Of a stretch of DNA of 64,000 bases, positions 32,699-40,276 are shown piece by piece. The position numbers and the translations under genes were made by a program. The first letter of the stretch is position 1. Every line of letters starts with the position of its first letter. The stretch spans positions 1 to 64,000 of the forward strand of contig CANQPS010000002.1 in the NCBI GenBank assembly GCA_947625785.1. The letters are read 5' to 3'. Below the pieces are notes generated by a model. The model worked only from the letters and a program-made list of their open reading frames with translations, was not told the DNA's origin and searched no databases. The stretch is from an uncultured Clostridia bacterium. GTDB taxonomy: Bacteria > Bacillota > Clostridia > Oscillospirales > Acutalibacteraceae.

Positions 32699-32790
32699 AC
32701 AGAGCATACCGATAGACGGTCGCTCCCAAATATGCACGATTTTAAGAAATAACCGCTTTACTGGGGAGTTTGGCGGTTATTTCTTTTTAT
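32699..32790 (+). ncRNA. Small RNA resembling a type I antitoxin RNA
   Basis: From the consensus promoter a ~90-nt transcript would run to a strong terminator: GAAATAACCGC (32746-32756) with GCGGTTATTTC (32773-32783), then TTTTTATT. There is no ORF beyond MHDFKK. The terminator stem with AAATAACCGC/GCGGTTATTT is like those shared by toxin and antitoxin transcripts of TxpA/BsrG-type systems in Firmicutes. I see no clear hydrophobic toxin ORF on the other strand, so the toxin may be lost. Alternatively it is an unrelated sRNA. Confidence 0.5.
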
Positions 32791-32810
32791 TACCGCCTAA
32801 AAAAATGGGG

Positions 32811-32855
32811 CTTGAAATTCGCTTAATAGAGAATTTCAGGCTTTTTTATTTTTTA
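32811..32855 (+). terminator. Second hairpin with long T-tract
   Basis: TTGAAATTC (32812-32820) pairs with GAATTTCAG (32831-32839) with one wobble; CTTTTTTATTTTTT follows. From 32856 to 33019 I see no gene. Confidence 0.6.
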
Positions 32856-33019
32856 TATTTCGGTCTTTGGTTATATCCAAAATATTTCCTTTATAATTTT
32901 TAAAAGTCGGTTTTCCTTCTTGATAACAGGCTTATTTTCATATTCCTTATCCCTGATAGATATTTCTTTTTTCAGGTGTTTTATACCGCAAAAATCGTAA
33001 AAATCGAAAATCACTGATT

Positions 33020-33301
33020 TTAGTTATCTGTCGGGTTATACTCCATTTCAAATTCAAGCATCAATTCCTCAAATTTAGAAAGTATCATTTTTCTGTCATC
33101 ATCGGAATTGATGCCATTGTCGTTAAGCAGTTTCATTACTTTGTCTGAAAATTCATTGTCCTCAGCTCTTTCAGCTTCATGTATTTTTATTGCAGATCGT
33201 AATTCTGCGATACGAGCTTTTTTCTTTTCTACATCAGCGGTCAGCTTGTCAATCTCTTTATCGGTTTTTCTAATAAATTCGTCATGAATATTCATTTTCA
33301 T
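33020..33301 (-). CDS. Small coiled-coil protein
   Basis: This 93-residue protein (MKMNIHDEFIRKTDKEIDKL) is almost entirely a charged helix/coiled coil (TADVEKKKARIAELRSAIKI) with an acidic tail. GGAGGAATG lies just upstream. Proteins like this are frequent cargo in plasmids and integrative elements of Clostridia. No family or function recognised. Confidence 0.6.
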   Translation of the reverse strand: MKMNIHDEFIRKTDKEIDKLTADVEKKKARIAELRSAIKIHEAERAEDNEFSDKVMKLLNDNGINSDDDRKMILSKFEELMLEFEMEYNPTDN

Positions 33302-33577
33302 TCCTCCTGTATGTATTCGATATTTTAAAATGCGGATTAAATTTAATAAAATCTTTTCTAAAAATATAAAAGCAGAGGTATTTTAATATATCCTCTGCAT
33401 AGTTCATCGTTTTGATTTTATGTTATTTTTTTGATGTAATTTAGTAATGATATCATCAATTTTTGATTTTAGCGATTTATCAAAAATTATTAAAACATTG
33501 GTGTCAACCTTTTTAGCATTGAACGGTATTTTGTTATTTAAATGTTAATTTTACCATAGTATTGTTCTCTCCCTAAT
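33302..33577. other. Gene-free stretch with a possible decayed ORF
   Basis: No intact gene. On the minus strand a start-less frame at about 33415-33545 reads NKIPFNAKKVDTNVLIIFDK and then KIDDIITKLHQKNN, which looks like the end of a small decayed protein. Composition is AT-rich and no terminator is convincing. Confidence 0.35.
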
Positions 33578-33709
33578 TTACTCAACTGTATCTATTTCCG
33601 GCTCTGGAAACATATCGTCATCATCAAATGTACTCTCCTTTGCTGCGTCTGCAAAAGCGTTCTCAATATCTTTTTCCTGTGCTTCACTGCTTTTGGCTCC
33701 GAAAAAGTT
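33578..33709 (-). pseudogene. C-terminal gene tail (mobile-element remnant)
   Basis: A start-less frame directly after the Fic-like gene reads FFGAKSSEAQEKDIENAFAD and ends MFPEPEIDTVE at TAA 33578-33580. Its ending resembles that of another remnant at 34524-34761 (FSEPEFDSIE). Both are probably 3' ends of paralogous conjugation/mobilisation genes whose bodies are gone. Confidence 0.45.
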
Positions 33710-34401
33710 TACTCACCAATATCTGCTGTTGACCGGAAATTCATTCCATCAATACAGTTATTGTACATAAAGTCTTTTAGTTCCGTCTTTTGCCCGGTTT
33801 CATAAAAGCATATCAGCATTTTGTAAAAGTCGGGATGATATTTTATTGGTATTGAAAATACACCAATACCATTTTCAATCATTACTTTGTTAGCCATCAA
33901 AGTAGATAATCGTTTATTGCCGTCATAAAAGAATTGACCTCTGGCACAGAACAAAAACATTTCCAACGCCTCATCCATCGGATTTTCTATTTTTTGAATC
34001 TGTTTAAGGTTTTCTACTATACTTTTTTCGTCGGGTATCTCCGGTGTCCAATCTGTTCCGCCAATATAAACATCCTGCCATCTGATACTTCCCGAATTAG
34101 CCACGGTGAATTTTCCCAGATGCCTATGCAGTGTTTTCATAAAATCGAGTGTAACAGGCTCGGAAATATTATCAAGGAGATATTGCCAGGCGTGTTTCAA
34201 ATCATTTATGGCATTAATCTCATCAATGGTGTGTCCTGCCACAGACATTCCTTCGCAGATCACCTGAGTATCCGGATAGGTAACAGCTATACCTTCAAGA
34301 TTAGCACTTTTCCAAATTGAATCAATTAGATTACGCTTCGCCCATAAAACATTTTCCTGAACACTCATAGAAAACTTTGGCTTGTATATTAAATCATCCA
34401 T
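33709..34401 (-). CDS. Fic-domain-like protein lacking the catalytic His
   Basis: I start at ATG 34399-34401 (MDDLIYKPKFSMSVQENV), after AGGTAGGTG, giving 230 residues. The Fic motif region reads ARGQFFYDGNKRLSTLMANK. Compared with HxFxDGN(G/K)R, the catalytic His is Gln, while DGNKR is kept. An upstream SANLEG fits the inhibitory (S/T)xxxE(G/N) helix of self-restrained Fic proteins. Active family members AMPylate targets; this variant may be inactive or do different chemistry. It lies in the remnant element and could be stranded cargo. Confidence 0.75.
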   Translation of the reverse strand: MDDLIYKPKFSMSVQENVLWAKRNLIDSIWKSANLEGIAVTYPDTQVICEGMSVAGHTIDEINAINDLKHAWQYLLDNISEPVTLDFMKTLHRHLGKFTVANSGSIRWQDVYIGGTDWTPEIPDEKSIVENLKQIQKIENPMDEALEMFLFCARGQFFYDGNKRLSTLMANKVMIENGIGVFSIPIKYHPDFYKMLICFYETGQKTELKDFMYNNCIDGMNFRSTADIGE

Positions 34402-34422
34402 ATTCACACCTACCTTTGACAA

Positions 34423-34523
34423 TTATACTACATTCCGGTATTTCGGTCAATTAGTCTTTTCTAAATTTATCTGTTTTTTGCTTTTTGACGTATTATTGCC
34501 CTGTTTCCTCTTTACCCGTAATT
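34423..34523. other. Short AT-rich gap, nothing recognised
   Basis: Between the Fic-like gene start and the next gene remnant. It should hold the Fic gene promoter on the minus strand, but no clear -35/-10 pair stands out. Confidence 0.3.
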
Positions 34524-34761
34524 TTATTCTATGCTGTCAAACTCAGGTTCGGAGAAGTCCGTAAAATCATCGTTGCCCTGTTAATGGTTTTCTACTTCTC
34601 CGTCACTGCTCGATGCTGTTTCATTTGTCGGAATATCTACGCCACTTGTCTGCATATTCTTCAGCAGCACCGGCAGCATATCCATAGCCGCCTGTTCTCT
34701 CTTACGTTTCTTTTTCTTCTCACGCTCCATTTTCAGCTCGGCTTTTATGCTTTAACAACGA
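34524..34761 (-). pseudogene. Remnant of a basic, Met-rich mobile-element protein with an internal stop
   Basis: One minus-strand frame reads SIKAELKMEREKKKKRKREQ, then MDMLPVLLKNMQTSG and GEVENH at TAA 34581-34583. It continues in the same frame QGNDDFTDFSEPEFDSIE to TAA 34524-34526. The in-frame stop and the missing 5' part mark it as decayed. The basic coiled region followed by an acidic tail is like the ends of conjugation or mobilisation proteins, but I cannot name the family. Confidence 0.45.
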
Positions 34762-35200
34762 GCCACAGGTGCAAGCTATGTGGAATAGTATTCCGTTTTT
34801 TTCAAAATTAACGAAGGTTACTTTTATTACCTTTAATTAAGCAATTAAAGGAAAAATTAAAAAAAGCAAAAAACATTCTTAGCCAAAGAACATCATTTAT
34901 CTATTCTATCGACAATTCTAAACCAAAATTTATTAATACTACAAAATGGAAATCACCGCACATTTATGTTGAAAAAAAGGTTGACAATTTGCATTTTGCT
35001 TGTAATCAAGATTAATTGTGACTTACCATTTTAACCTTACAGCAAAAAGTCCCCCACTTATAAAGGCAGAGGACTTTTTGCTGCAATAGATTAAAAATAA
35101 CAATTGTGACATCAGTAAAATAGAACCTTATAATTAACAAATCCTATACTATCGAGTAAAAAAGCAATAGTACATAATAGCATTTAAAAATAATGTTATG
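34762..35200. other. Gene-free stretch with one perfect hairpin
   Basis: AT-rich, no ORF supported. CAGCAAAAAGTCC (35040-35052) is exactly complementary to GGACTTTTTGCTG (35071-35083), a 13-bp stem with an 18-base loop; it may end transcription from the ABC exporter genes. The rest shows nothing recognisable. Confidence 0.5.
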
Positions 35201-37012
35201 TCAAGATATACTTACGCTTGTTTTTTCAAACTGGCTATTATAAAGCTCGGCATAGAAACCTCCTTTTGCAAGCAATGTTTCGTGATTACCTTGTTCTACG
35301 ATATTACCTTTATTGACCACCAAAATTATATCAGCATTTTTAATGGTAGAAAGTCTATGTGCGATAACAAAACTGGTTCTTCCAATGGTTAGTTCGTCCA
35401 TAGCTTTTTGAATTACGATTTCGGTGCGAGTATCTACAGACGAGGTAGCCTCATCAAGAATTAATAATGGAGAATCTTTTATCATTGCTCTTGCAATTGT
35501 AAGTTGCTGTTTCTGACCTTCGGAGAGGTTCAAACGGTCGTCCAGAACCGTATCATAGCCGTTAGGTAATGTTTCAATAAACTTTTTCAGTCCTACTGCA
35601 CGGCACGCAGCATCAAGTTCTTTTTCGGTAACTCCTTCCTTATTATAAACAAGATTTTCTCTGATTGTTCCTTCAAACAACCAAGTATCTTGCAAAATCA
35701 TATCAAACATATTGTGAACCTTTTCACGCTTCATATCTTTTATAGAAACGCCGTCAATGGTAATATCACCGGAATTTAATTCATAGAAACGCATAAGTAA
35801 GTTGACAAGTGTTGTTTTTCCTGCACCGGTAGGACCTACAATAGCAACCTTCTGACCGGCTTTAAGTTCAGCCGAAAAGCCGTGTATTATTTCTTTATCC
35901 TCAGAATATCCAAACTTAACATTTTTAAATGACACATTACCTTTAACTTCGGTTAGTTCTGTGTTTTTATCAAATTCGTTGGACAGTTCTTTTTGTTCTA
36001 AGAAACCAAACACACGAGAGGCTGCGGCTGACGCTTGCTGAATCGATGTCATAGACTGTGCCAATGTAGACAGTGGCTGAGAAAACAGCTTTGAGTAAAT
36101 AATAAAGGACATAATCGTTCCGAGTGTAACAGCATTGTTTCCGTTTAAAATGAATGAAACCCCAACAACAAAAATCAAAACATATGAAAGATTTCCCACA
36201 AAAGTCATTATATGCATCATCATACCGGAGAGAATTTGCGACTTCCAGTTATCTTCATATAATTTGCCATTTGTTTCTTCAAATACTTCTTTTTCGTGTT
36301 TTTGTCCGCCAAAAATATTTACAATCTTATGATTTGTATAAACTTCTTCAATCTGACCATTCATTACGCCAAGGTCTTGCTGTTTACGAATAAAATATTT
36401 CTGTGATTTAGAAAGAACCACACCCATTGCCGCAAACCCAACTAAAGAAGTTGCAATCGTAACTACTGTTAAAATCCAATTCGTTGAAAACATCTTAAAA
36501 ATTACGCCAATAAAAAGAGCAAGAGAACTAATAAGATTCGCTGTTGATGATGCCAATGTTTGTCCAATCGTATCAACATCGTTTGTAACGACCGAAAGAA
36601 TATTTCCCTTAGTTGTTGTATCAAAGAAATTAAGGGGTATTCTGTTGATTTTCTTATCAATATCATTACGCAAACGCTTTCCGGTTTTCTGCGTAACGGT
36701 TGCCATAATAAATTGCTGTCCATAGGAGAGAATTGCTCCTACCAAATAAACCACAACAAGAGTTAGGCAAATTTCCATAAATGATGACATATCAACACCG
36801 GATATAATACCGGCAGTAATTGTATTCATCAAATCTCCAATTTTTTCAGGACCTACAATTGTGGCAACAGAGCCGCCTACCGCAAAAATCATCGCAATAA
36901 TAATAGACGGAAGATACGGTTTACAATAGCGAATTAATTTTTTAAGTGCTTTAAAATCCGCTTTTTCCTTTTTCATAGTTCTATTTCGCATCATAGCTCC
37001 GGGACCGGGCAT
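35201..37012 (-). CDS. ABC exporter half-transporter (heterodimer subunit 2)
   Basis: I start at ATG 37010-37012 (MPGPGAMMRNRTMKKEKADF), preceded by GGAGGAATT, 603 residues. Six transmembrane helices occupy about 40-330. The ATPase domain has Walker A GPTGAGKTT, signature LSEGQKQQLTIARA, Walker B LLILDEATSSVD and His switch IAHRLST. All catalytic elements are canonical (Walker B Glu present). It lies directly after its partner and forms with it a BmrCD/YheHI-type multidrug or peptide exporter. Confidence 0.9.
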   Translation of the reverse strand: MPGPGAMMRNRTMKKEKADFKALKKLIRYCKPYLPSIIIAMIFAVGGSVATIVGPEKIGDLMNTITAGIISGVDMSSFMEICLTLVVVYLVGAILSYGQQFIMATVTQKTGKRLRNDIDKKINRIPLNFFDTTTKGNILSVVTNDVDTIGQTLASSTANLISSLALFIGVIFKMFSTNWILTVVTIATSLVGFAAMGVVLSKSQKYFIRKQQDLGVMNGQIEEVYTNHKIVNIFGGQKHEKEVFEETNGKLYEDNWKSQILSGMMMHIMTFVGNLSYVLIFVVGVSFILNGNNAVTLGTIMSFIIYSKLFSQPLSTLAQSMTSIQQASAAASRVFGFLEQKELSNEFDKNTELTEVKGNVSFKNVKFGYSEDKEIIHGFSAELKAGQKVAIVGPTGAGKTTLVNLLMRFYELNSGDITIDGVSIKDMKREKVHNMFDMILQDTWLFEGTIRENLVYNKEGVTEKELDAACRAVGLKKFIETLPNGYDTVLDDRLNLSEGQKQQLTIARAMIKDSPLLILDEATSSVDTRTEIVIQKAMDELTIGRTSFVIAHRLSTIKNADIILVVNKGNIVEQGNHETLLAKGGFYAELYNSQFEKTSVSIS

Positions 37013-37013
37013 A

Positions 37014-38765
37014 TTATAATTCCTCCTTTGAAAGCTGAGATAATGCAATCTCTCTATAAACAGAGCAATTTTCAAGCAATTCGCTATGCTTACCCAATCC
37101 TACGATTTTTCCTTCATCAAGGACGAGTATTTGATTTGCATCTCTAATAGTGCCAATTCGCTGGGCTACTATAATTATAGTAGTATCCTGCATTTTTTCA
37201 TAAATTTTTCGTCTTACCAACATATCTGTTTTATAGTCAAGAGCAGAGAAGGTATCATCAAAAATGACAACCTTAGCATCTTTGAATACTGCACGAGCAA
37301 TGGAAAGTCGTTGCTTTTGACCGCCGGAGAAATTTGTTCCGCCCTGTGCGACCGGAGCGTGCAATCCGCCGTTCAAACCGGCAACAAATTCAGATTGTGA
37401 GATTTCAATTGCACGACTAATTCGTGCATCGTCATCGTTGATTTCATTCTTTGAACCATAGGTAATATTTGATTTAACATCACCTTTAAATAAAATAGCT
37501 TTTTGAGGTGCAATAGAAATGTTTTGTTCAATTTCCTGTTTGCTATACTCGGTAATGTTTACACCGTCAAGCAATATCTCGCCTTCTGTGCAGTCATAAA
37601 ATCGTGGAAGCAGATTAACAATTGATGATTTTCCGGAACCGGTTGCACCAATAATTGCAAAAGTTTCACCGGGATTTATATGGAAACTAATGTTTTCAAG
37701 ACAGGGTGTAGAGGAATCCGGATAAGAAAAACTAACATTTCTAAATTCCACTTCCCCGCAATGTTCGTTTTGATTACTCGATTTTGTATATGTAATGGAA
37801 GGCTCGGTATCCAACACTTCATTGATACGCTTAGCAGAAACCATCGCCCTTGGGAGAATAATAAATATCACTACAATCATAATAAAAGCCATAACAATTT
37901 GCAAAGCGTATTGAGTAAAAGCCGTCATATTTCCGATTACTGTTACGCGTTCCATCGCATCTGCAGCATTATTTACTAAAACAGCACCAATCCAATAAAT
38001 TGCCAGCGTCAGTCCGCTCATACACAAGGACATTATCGGGAACATTATACCCATTGTTCTGCCGGTAAATAATTGATTTCGTGTTACTGCGGAATTTACT
38101 TTATCAAATTTTTGCTCCTGATAATCTTCTGCATTGAATGCTCTTACAACACGAACACCTGAAATATTTTCTCGTGTAATATCATTCAAACTATCAGTCA
38201 GCTTTTGTATTTTCTTAAATTTGGGATAGCATAGCGATACCACAATACTGATGGTACAGACCATAACTACCACTGTTATCAGCACGGCAGATGTCCATTC
38301 CACGCTTGTAGCGGAAATTTTACAAATAGCCCAAATTGCAAGAATTGGTGCTTTGATAAGTGTTTGCATTCCCATAGCAATCAGCATCTGCATCTGTACA
38401 ACATCATTTGTTGTTCTTGTAATGAGGCTTGGTGTTGTGAAATAATTCATTTCTCTATCAGTAAATGTTGAAATTTTATCAAACAACCTTGTACGCAAAG
38501 TTTTTGCGAAGTCTGCCGCAATATGAGAAGAAAACCACCCCGTTGCAATAGCAAAACACATACAGGCAAAAGCACATAACAACATCATACCGCCGTTTTT
38601 CCATATTTCAGATTCAACGATTTTCCCCGAAGAAACCGCCTCGGTCAACTTTGCTGTATAATCAGGCATCTTTAAATCCAGCCAAACCTGTAATACTATC
38701 AAAGCAACACAGGCGGCTAAATTCAGCCAGTCAACCTTCTTTAAGTTTTTGAATATTTTGACCAA
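37014..38765 (-). CDS. ABC exporter half-transporter (heterodimer subunit 1)
   Basis: I choose TTG 38763-38765 (LVKIFKNLKKVDWLNLAACV), 8 bases after GGAGGT, rather than a longer frame without a ribosome site; 583 residues. It has six transmembrane helices, then Walker A GATGSGKSS, signature NFSGGQKQRLSIARA and Walker B VVIFDDTFSALD. The Walker B Glu is replaced by Asp (FDDT) and the switch His by Gln (IVAQRIGT). Its nucleotide site is therefore the degenerate one of an asymmetric heterodimer, as in BmrC-type subunits. Confidence 0.9.
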   Translation of the reverse strand: MVKIFKNLKKVDWLNLAACVALIVLQVWLDLKMPDYTAKLTEAVSSGKIVESEIWKNGGMMLLCAFACMCFAIATGWFSSHIAADFAKTLRTRLFDKISTFTDREMNYFTTPSLITRTTNDVVQMQMLIAMGMQTLIKAPILAIWAICKISATSVEWTSAVLITVVVMVCTISIVVSLCYPKFKKIQKLTDSLNDITRENISGVRVVRAFNAEDYQEQKFDKVNSAVTRNQLFTGRTMGIMFPIMSLCMSGLTLAIYWIGAVLVNNAADAMERVTVIGNMTAFTQYALQIVMAFIMIVVIFIILPRAMVSAKRINEVLDTEPSITYTKSSNQNEHCGEVEFRNVSFSYPDSSTPCLENISFHINPGETFAIIGATGSGKSSIVNLLPRFYDCTEGEILLDGVNITEYSKQEIEQNISIAPQKAILFKGDVKSNITYGSKNEINDDDARISRAIEISQSEFVAGLNGGLHAPVAQGGTNFSGGQKQRLSIARAVFKDAKVVIFDDTFSALDYKTDMLVRRKIYEKMQDTTIIIVAQRIGTIRDANQILVLDEGKIVGLGKHSELLENCSVYREIALSQLSKEEL

Positions 38766-38837
38766 AACAATGACCTCCATTTTTATTTTATAGTAATCAT
38801 AATAGCAGATAAATTTAAATAAACTATTACGAAAAAT

Positions 38838-38873
38838 AAACAAACAGACAAACTTTTCATTTGTCTGTTTCTA
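38838..38873 (-). terminator. Terminator of the kinase/solute-binding gene pair
   Basis: AACAGACAAA pairs with TTTGTCTGTT around a 7-base loop; on the minus strand GTTTATTTTT follows. It lies between the lipoprotein gene and the ABC exporter genes. Confidence 0.7.
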
Positions 38874-38938
38874 TAAAGTGGTTTTAATTGAGAATTTTTT
38901 AAATAATATGTAGTTTTCTATTTGAGAAAATAAAGAAA

Positions 38939-40219
38939 TTAAAATCCAGCGATACCCTGTGATTTTGCTTCTTTGATACGATACTCGTCCATAAGCTGCA
39001 CACACTCCGATACACTTATTTCTTTATAGAACATTTTTCTAAAAATTTCTGCGACTTCGTCAGCACTGTAACCGAATATCATTGTTGATGCAGTAGATAC
39101 GCGTTCATATTCTGCTATCGAACCACTTGCATCTATTACCATTTGCGACTGAATATTTGTTGTTTGTCCTTTAAAACAACTTGCTGTTGATATACCGTCA
39201 AATGCAATATTATAATTTTCCTCTGAGGCACAAAAAGATAAAAAATCCAAAGCCTTTTCTAAATTATCACTATTTTTATTGACCATCATCATATTAAGAT
39301 TTCCGCCTTCATAGGTACCGCCATCTACGGTATTCATAAATACAGGCATAAGTGCGAAATCATCAACAGAATATTTATTTCCCTGTTCAAAATCCGTATA
39401 AAACCAAGTATCCCAAATAAAAACCATAACTGCATTACCGGAACCCATTACGGAGCTTATATCTGACCAACCGATTTCCGAATAATTTGAACCAAACCAA
39501 CCATTATCGGCAGCATCGGAAATCCATTGAACCATACTTTTGACCTGAGGAATATCCGAATAAGTAATCTCGTTTTTATTAATTTTTTCAAGTACTGATG
39601 GATTATCAGCAAATATAGGGTCAAGGCCGAACTGAATCATCCAAGAACAGCCATTGCCCGGCCAGCAAATAGGCGTATATCCGATTTCTTTAAGGACTTG
39701 GCATAGAGCATCAAACTCAGCTTGTGTAGTAGCGGGTTTCAGTCCCAGACTGTCAAGTATTGTTTTGTTGTAATAACAACCGGAAACAGAACTTTCCCAA
39801 AAAGGTAATCCCAAAAGATTTCCGTCACTGTCTAAACAATATAAAAATGCACCACTTGTCAGGTCGTCAACCCAACTTTCATTATTAAGATAATAGAAAT
39901 TACCCTCAATATCAAAATCATTAAGGTCAGAATTATGAAAATGCATAAATATGTCAGGAATATCTCCTCTATTAAACCTCTTCTGTGCTTCTGTTTCGTA
40001 TTCAGAATCCTCTATGGCGATAATTTCCAAGCTTATCCCTGTGGATTTCTTATATTGATTAAAAATACTGGTCATATAACTTTTTGCCAAATCGCTTTTT
40101 TTCCCCATAATCGTAAGTTTATTGCTGTCAGACAGGCTCATATTGTCGTCCGAACCATTACACGCAGTTACAGAAATTACGACAATAAATAACAAAAGTA
40201 TAGAAAGTACTTTTTTCAT
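38939..40219 (-). CDS. Extracellular solute-binding lipoprotein (family 1)
   Basis: This 426-residue protein has a lipoprotein signal peptide with lipobox ISVTAC (Cys 20). The mature part has the periplasmic-binding-protein fold of carbohydrate ABC importers (SDLAKSYMTSIFNQYKKSTG, FNRGDIPDIFMHF, GSGNAVMVFIWDTW). No permease or ATPase gene is nearby. Instead it follows a hybrid histidine kinase gene by 57 bases, so it likely presents a sugar ligand to the kinase's sensor rather than to a transporter. Confidence 0.85.
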   Translation of the reverse strand: MKKVLSILLLFIVVISVTACNGSDDNMSLSDSNKLTIMGKKSDLAKSYMTSIFNQYKKSTGISLEIIAIEDSEYETEAQKRFNRGDIPDIFMHFHNSDLNDFDIEGNFYYLNNESWVDDLTSGAFLYCLDSDGNLLGLPFWESSVSGCYYNKTILDSLGLKPATTQAEFDALCQVLKEIGYTPICWPGNGCSWMIQFGLDPIFADNPSVLEKINKNEITYSDIPQVKSMVQWISDAADNGWFGSNYSEIGWSDISSVMGSGNAVMVFIWDTWFYTDFEQGNKYSVDDFALMPVFMNTVDGGTYEGGNLNMMMVNKNSDNLEKALDFLSFCASEENYNIAFDGISTASCFKGQTTNIQSQMVIDASGSIAEYERVSTASTMIFGYSADEVAEIFRKMFYKEISVSECVQLMDEYRIKEAKSQGIAGF

Positions 40220-40276
40220 TTGTGAACTCCACTCCTTGTTCCTTTATTCAGAAATATACTATGATTTATTATTATT

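Noticed and set aside
32240..35200. CRISPR array or tracrRNA in the structured spacer
   Set aside because: No regularly spaced repeats beyond one 19-bp tandem pair, and no cas genes in the window.
35201..38765. Bacteriocin export function for the ABC pair
   Set aside because: No peptidase C39 domain and no precursor peptide nearby; a multidrug-type heterodimer fits better.
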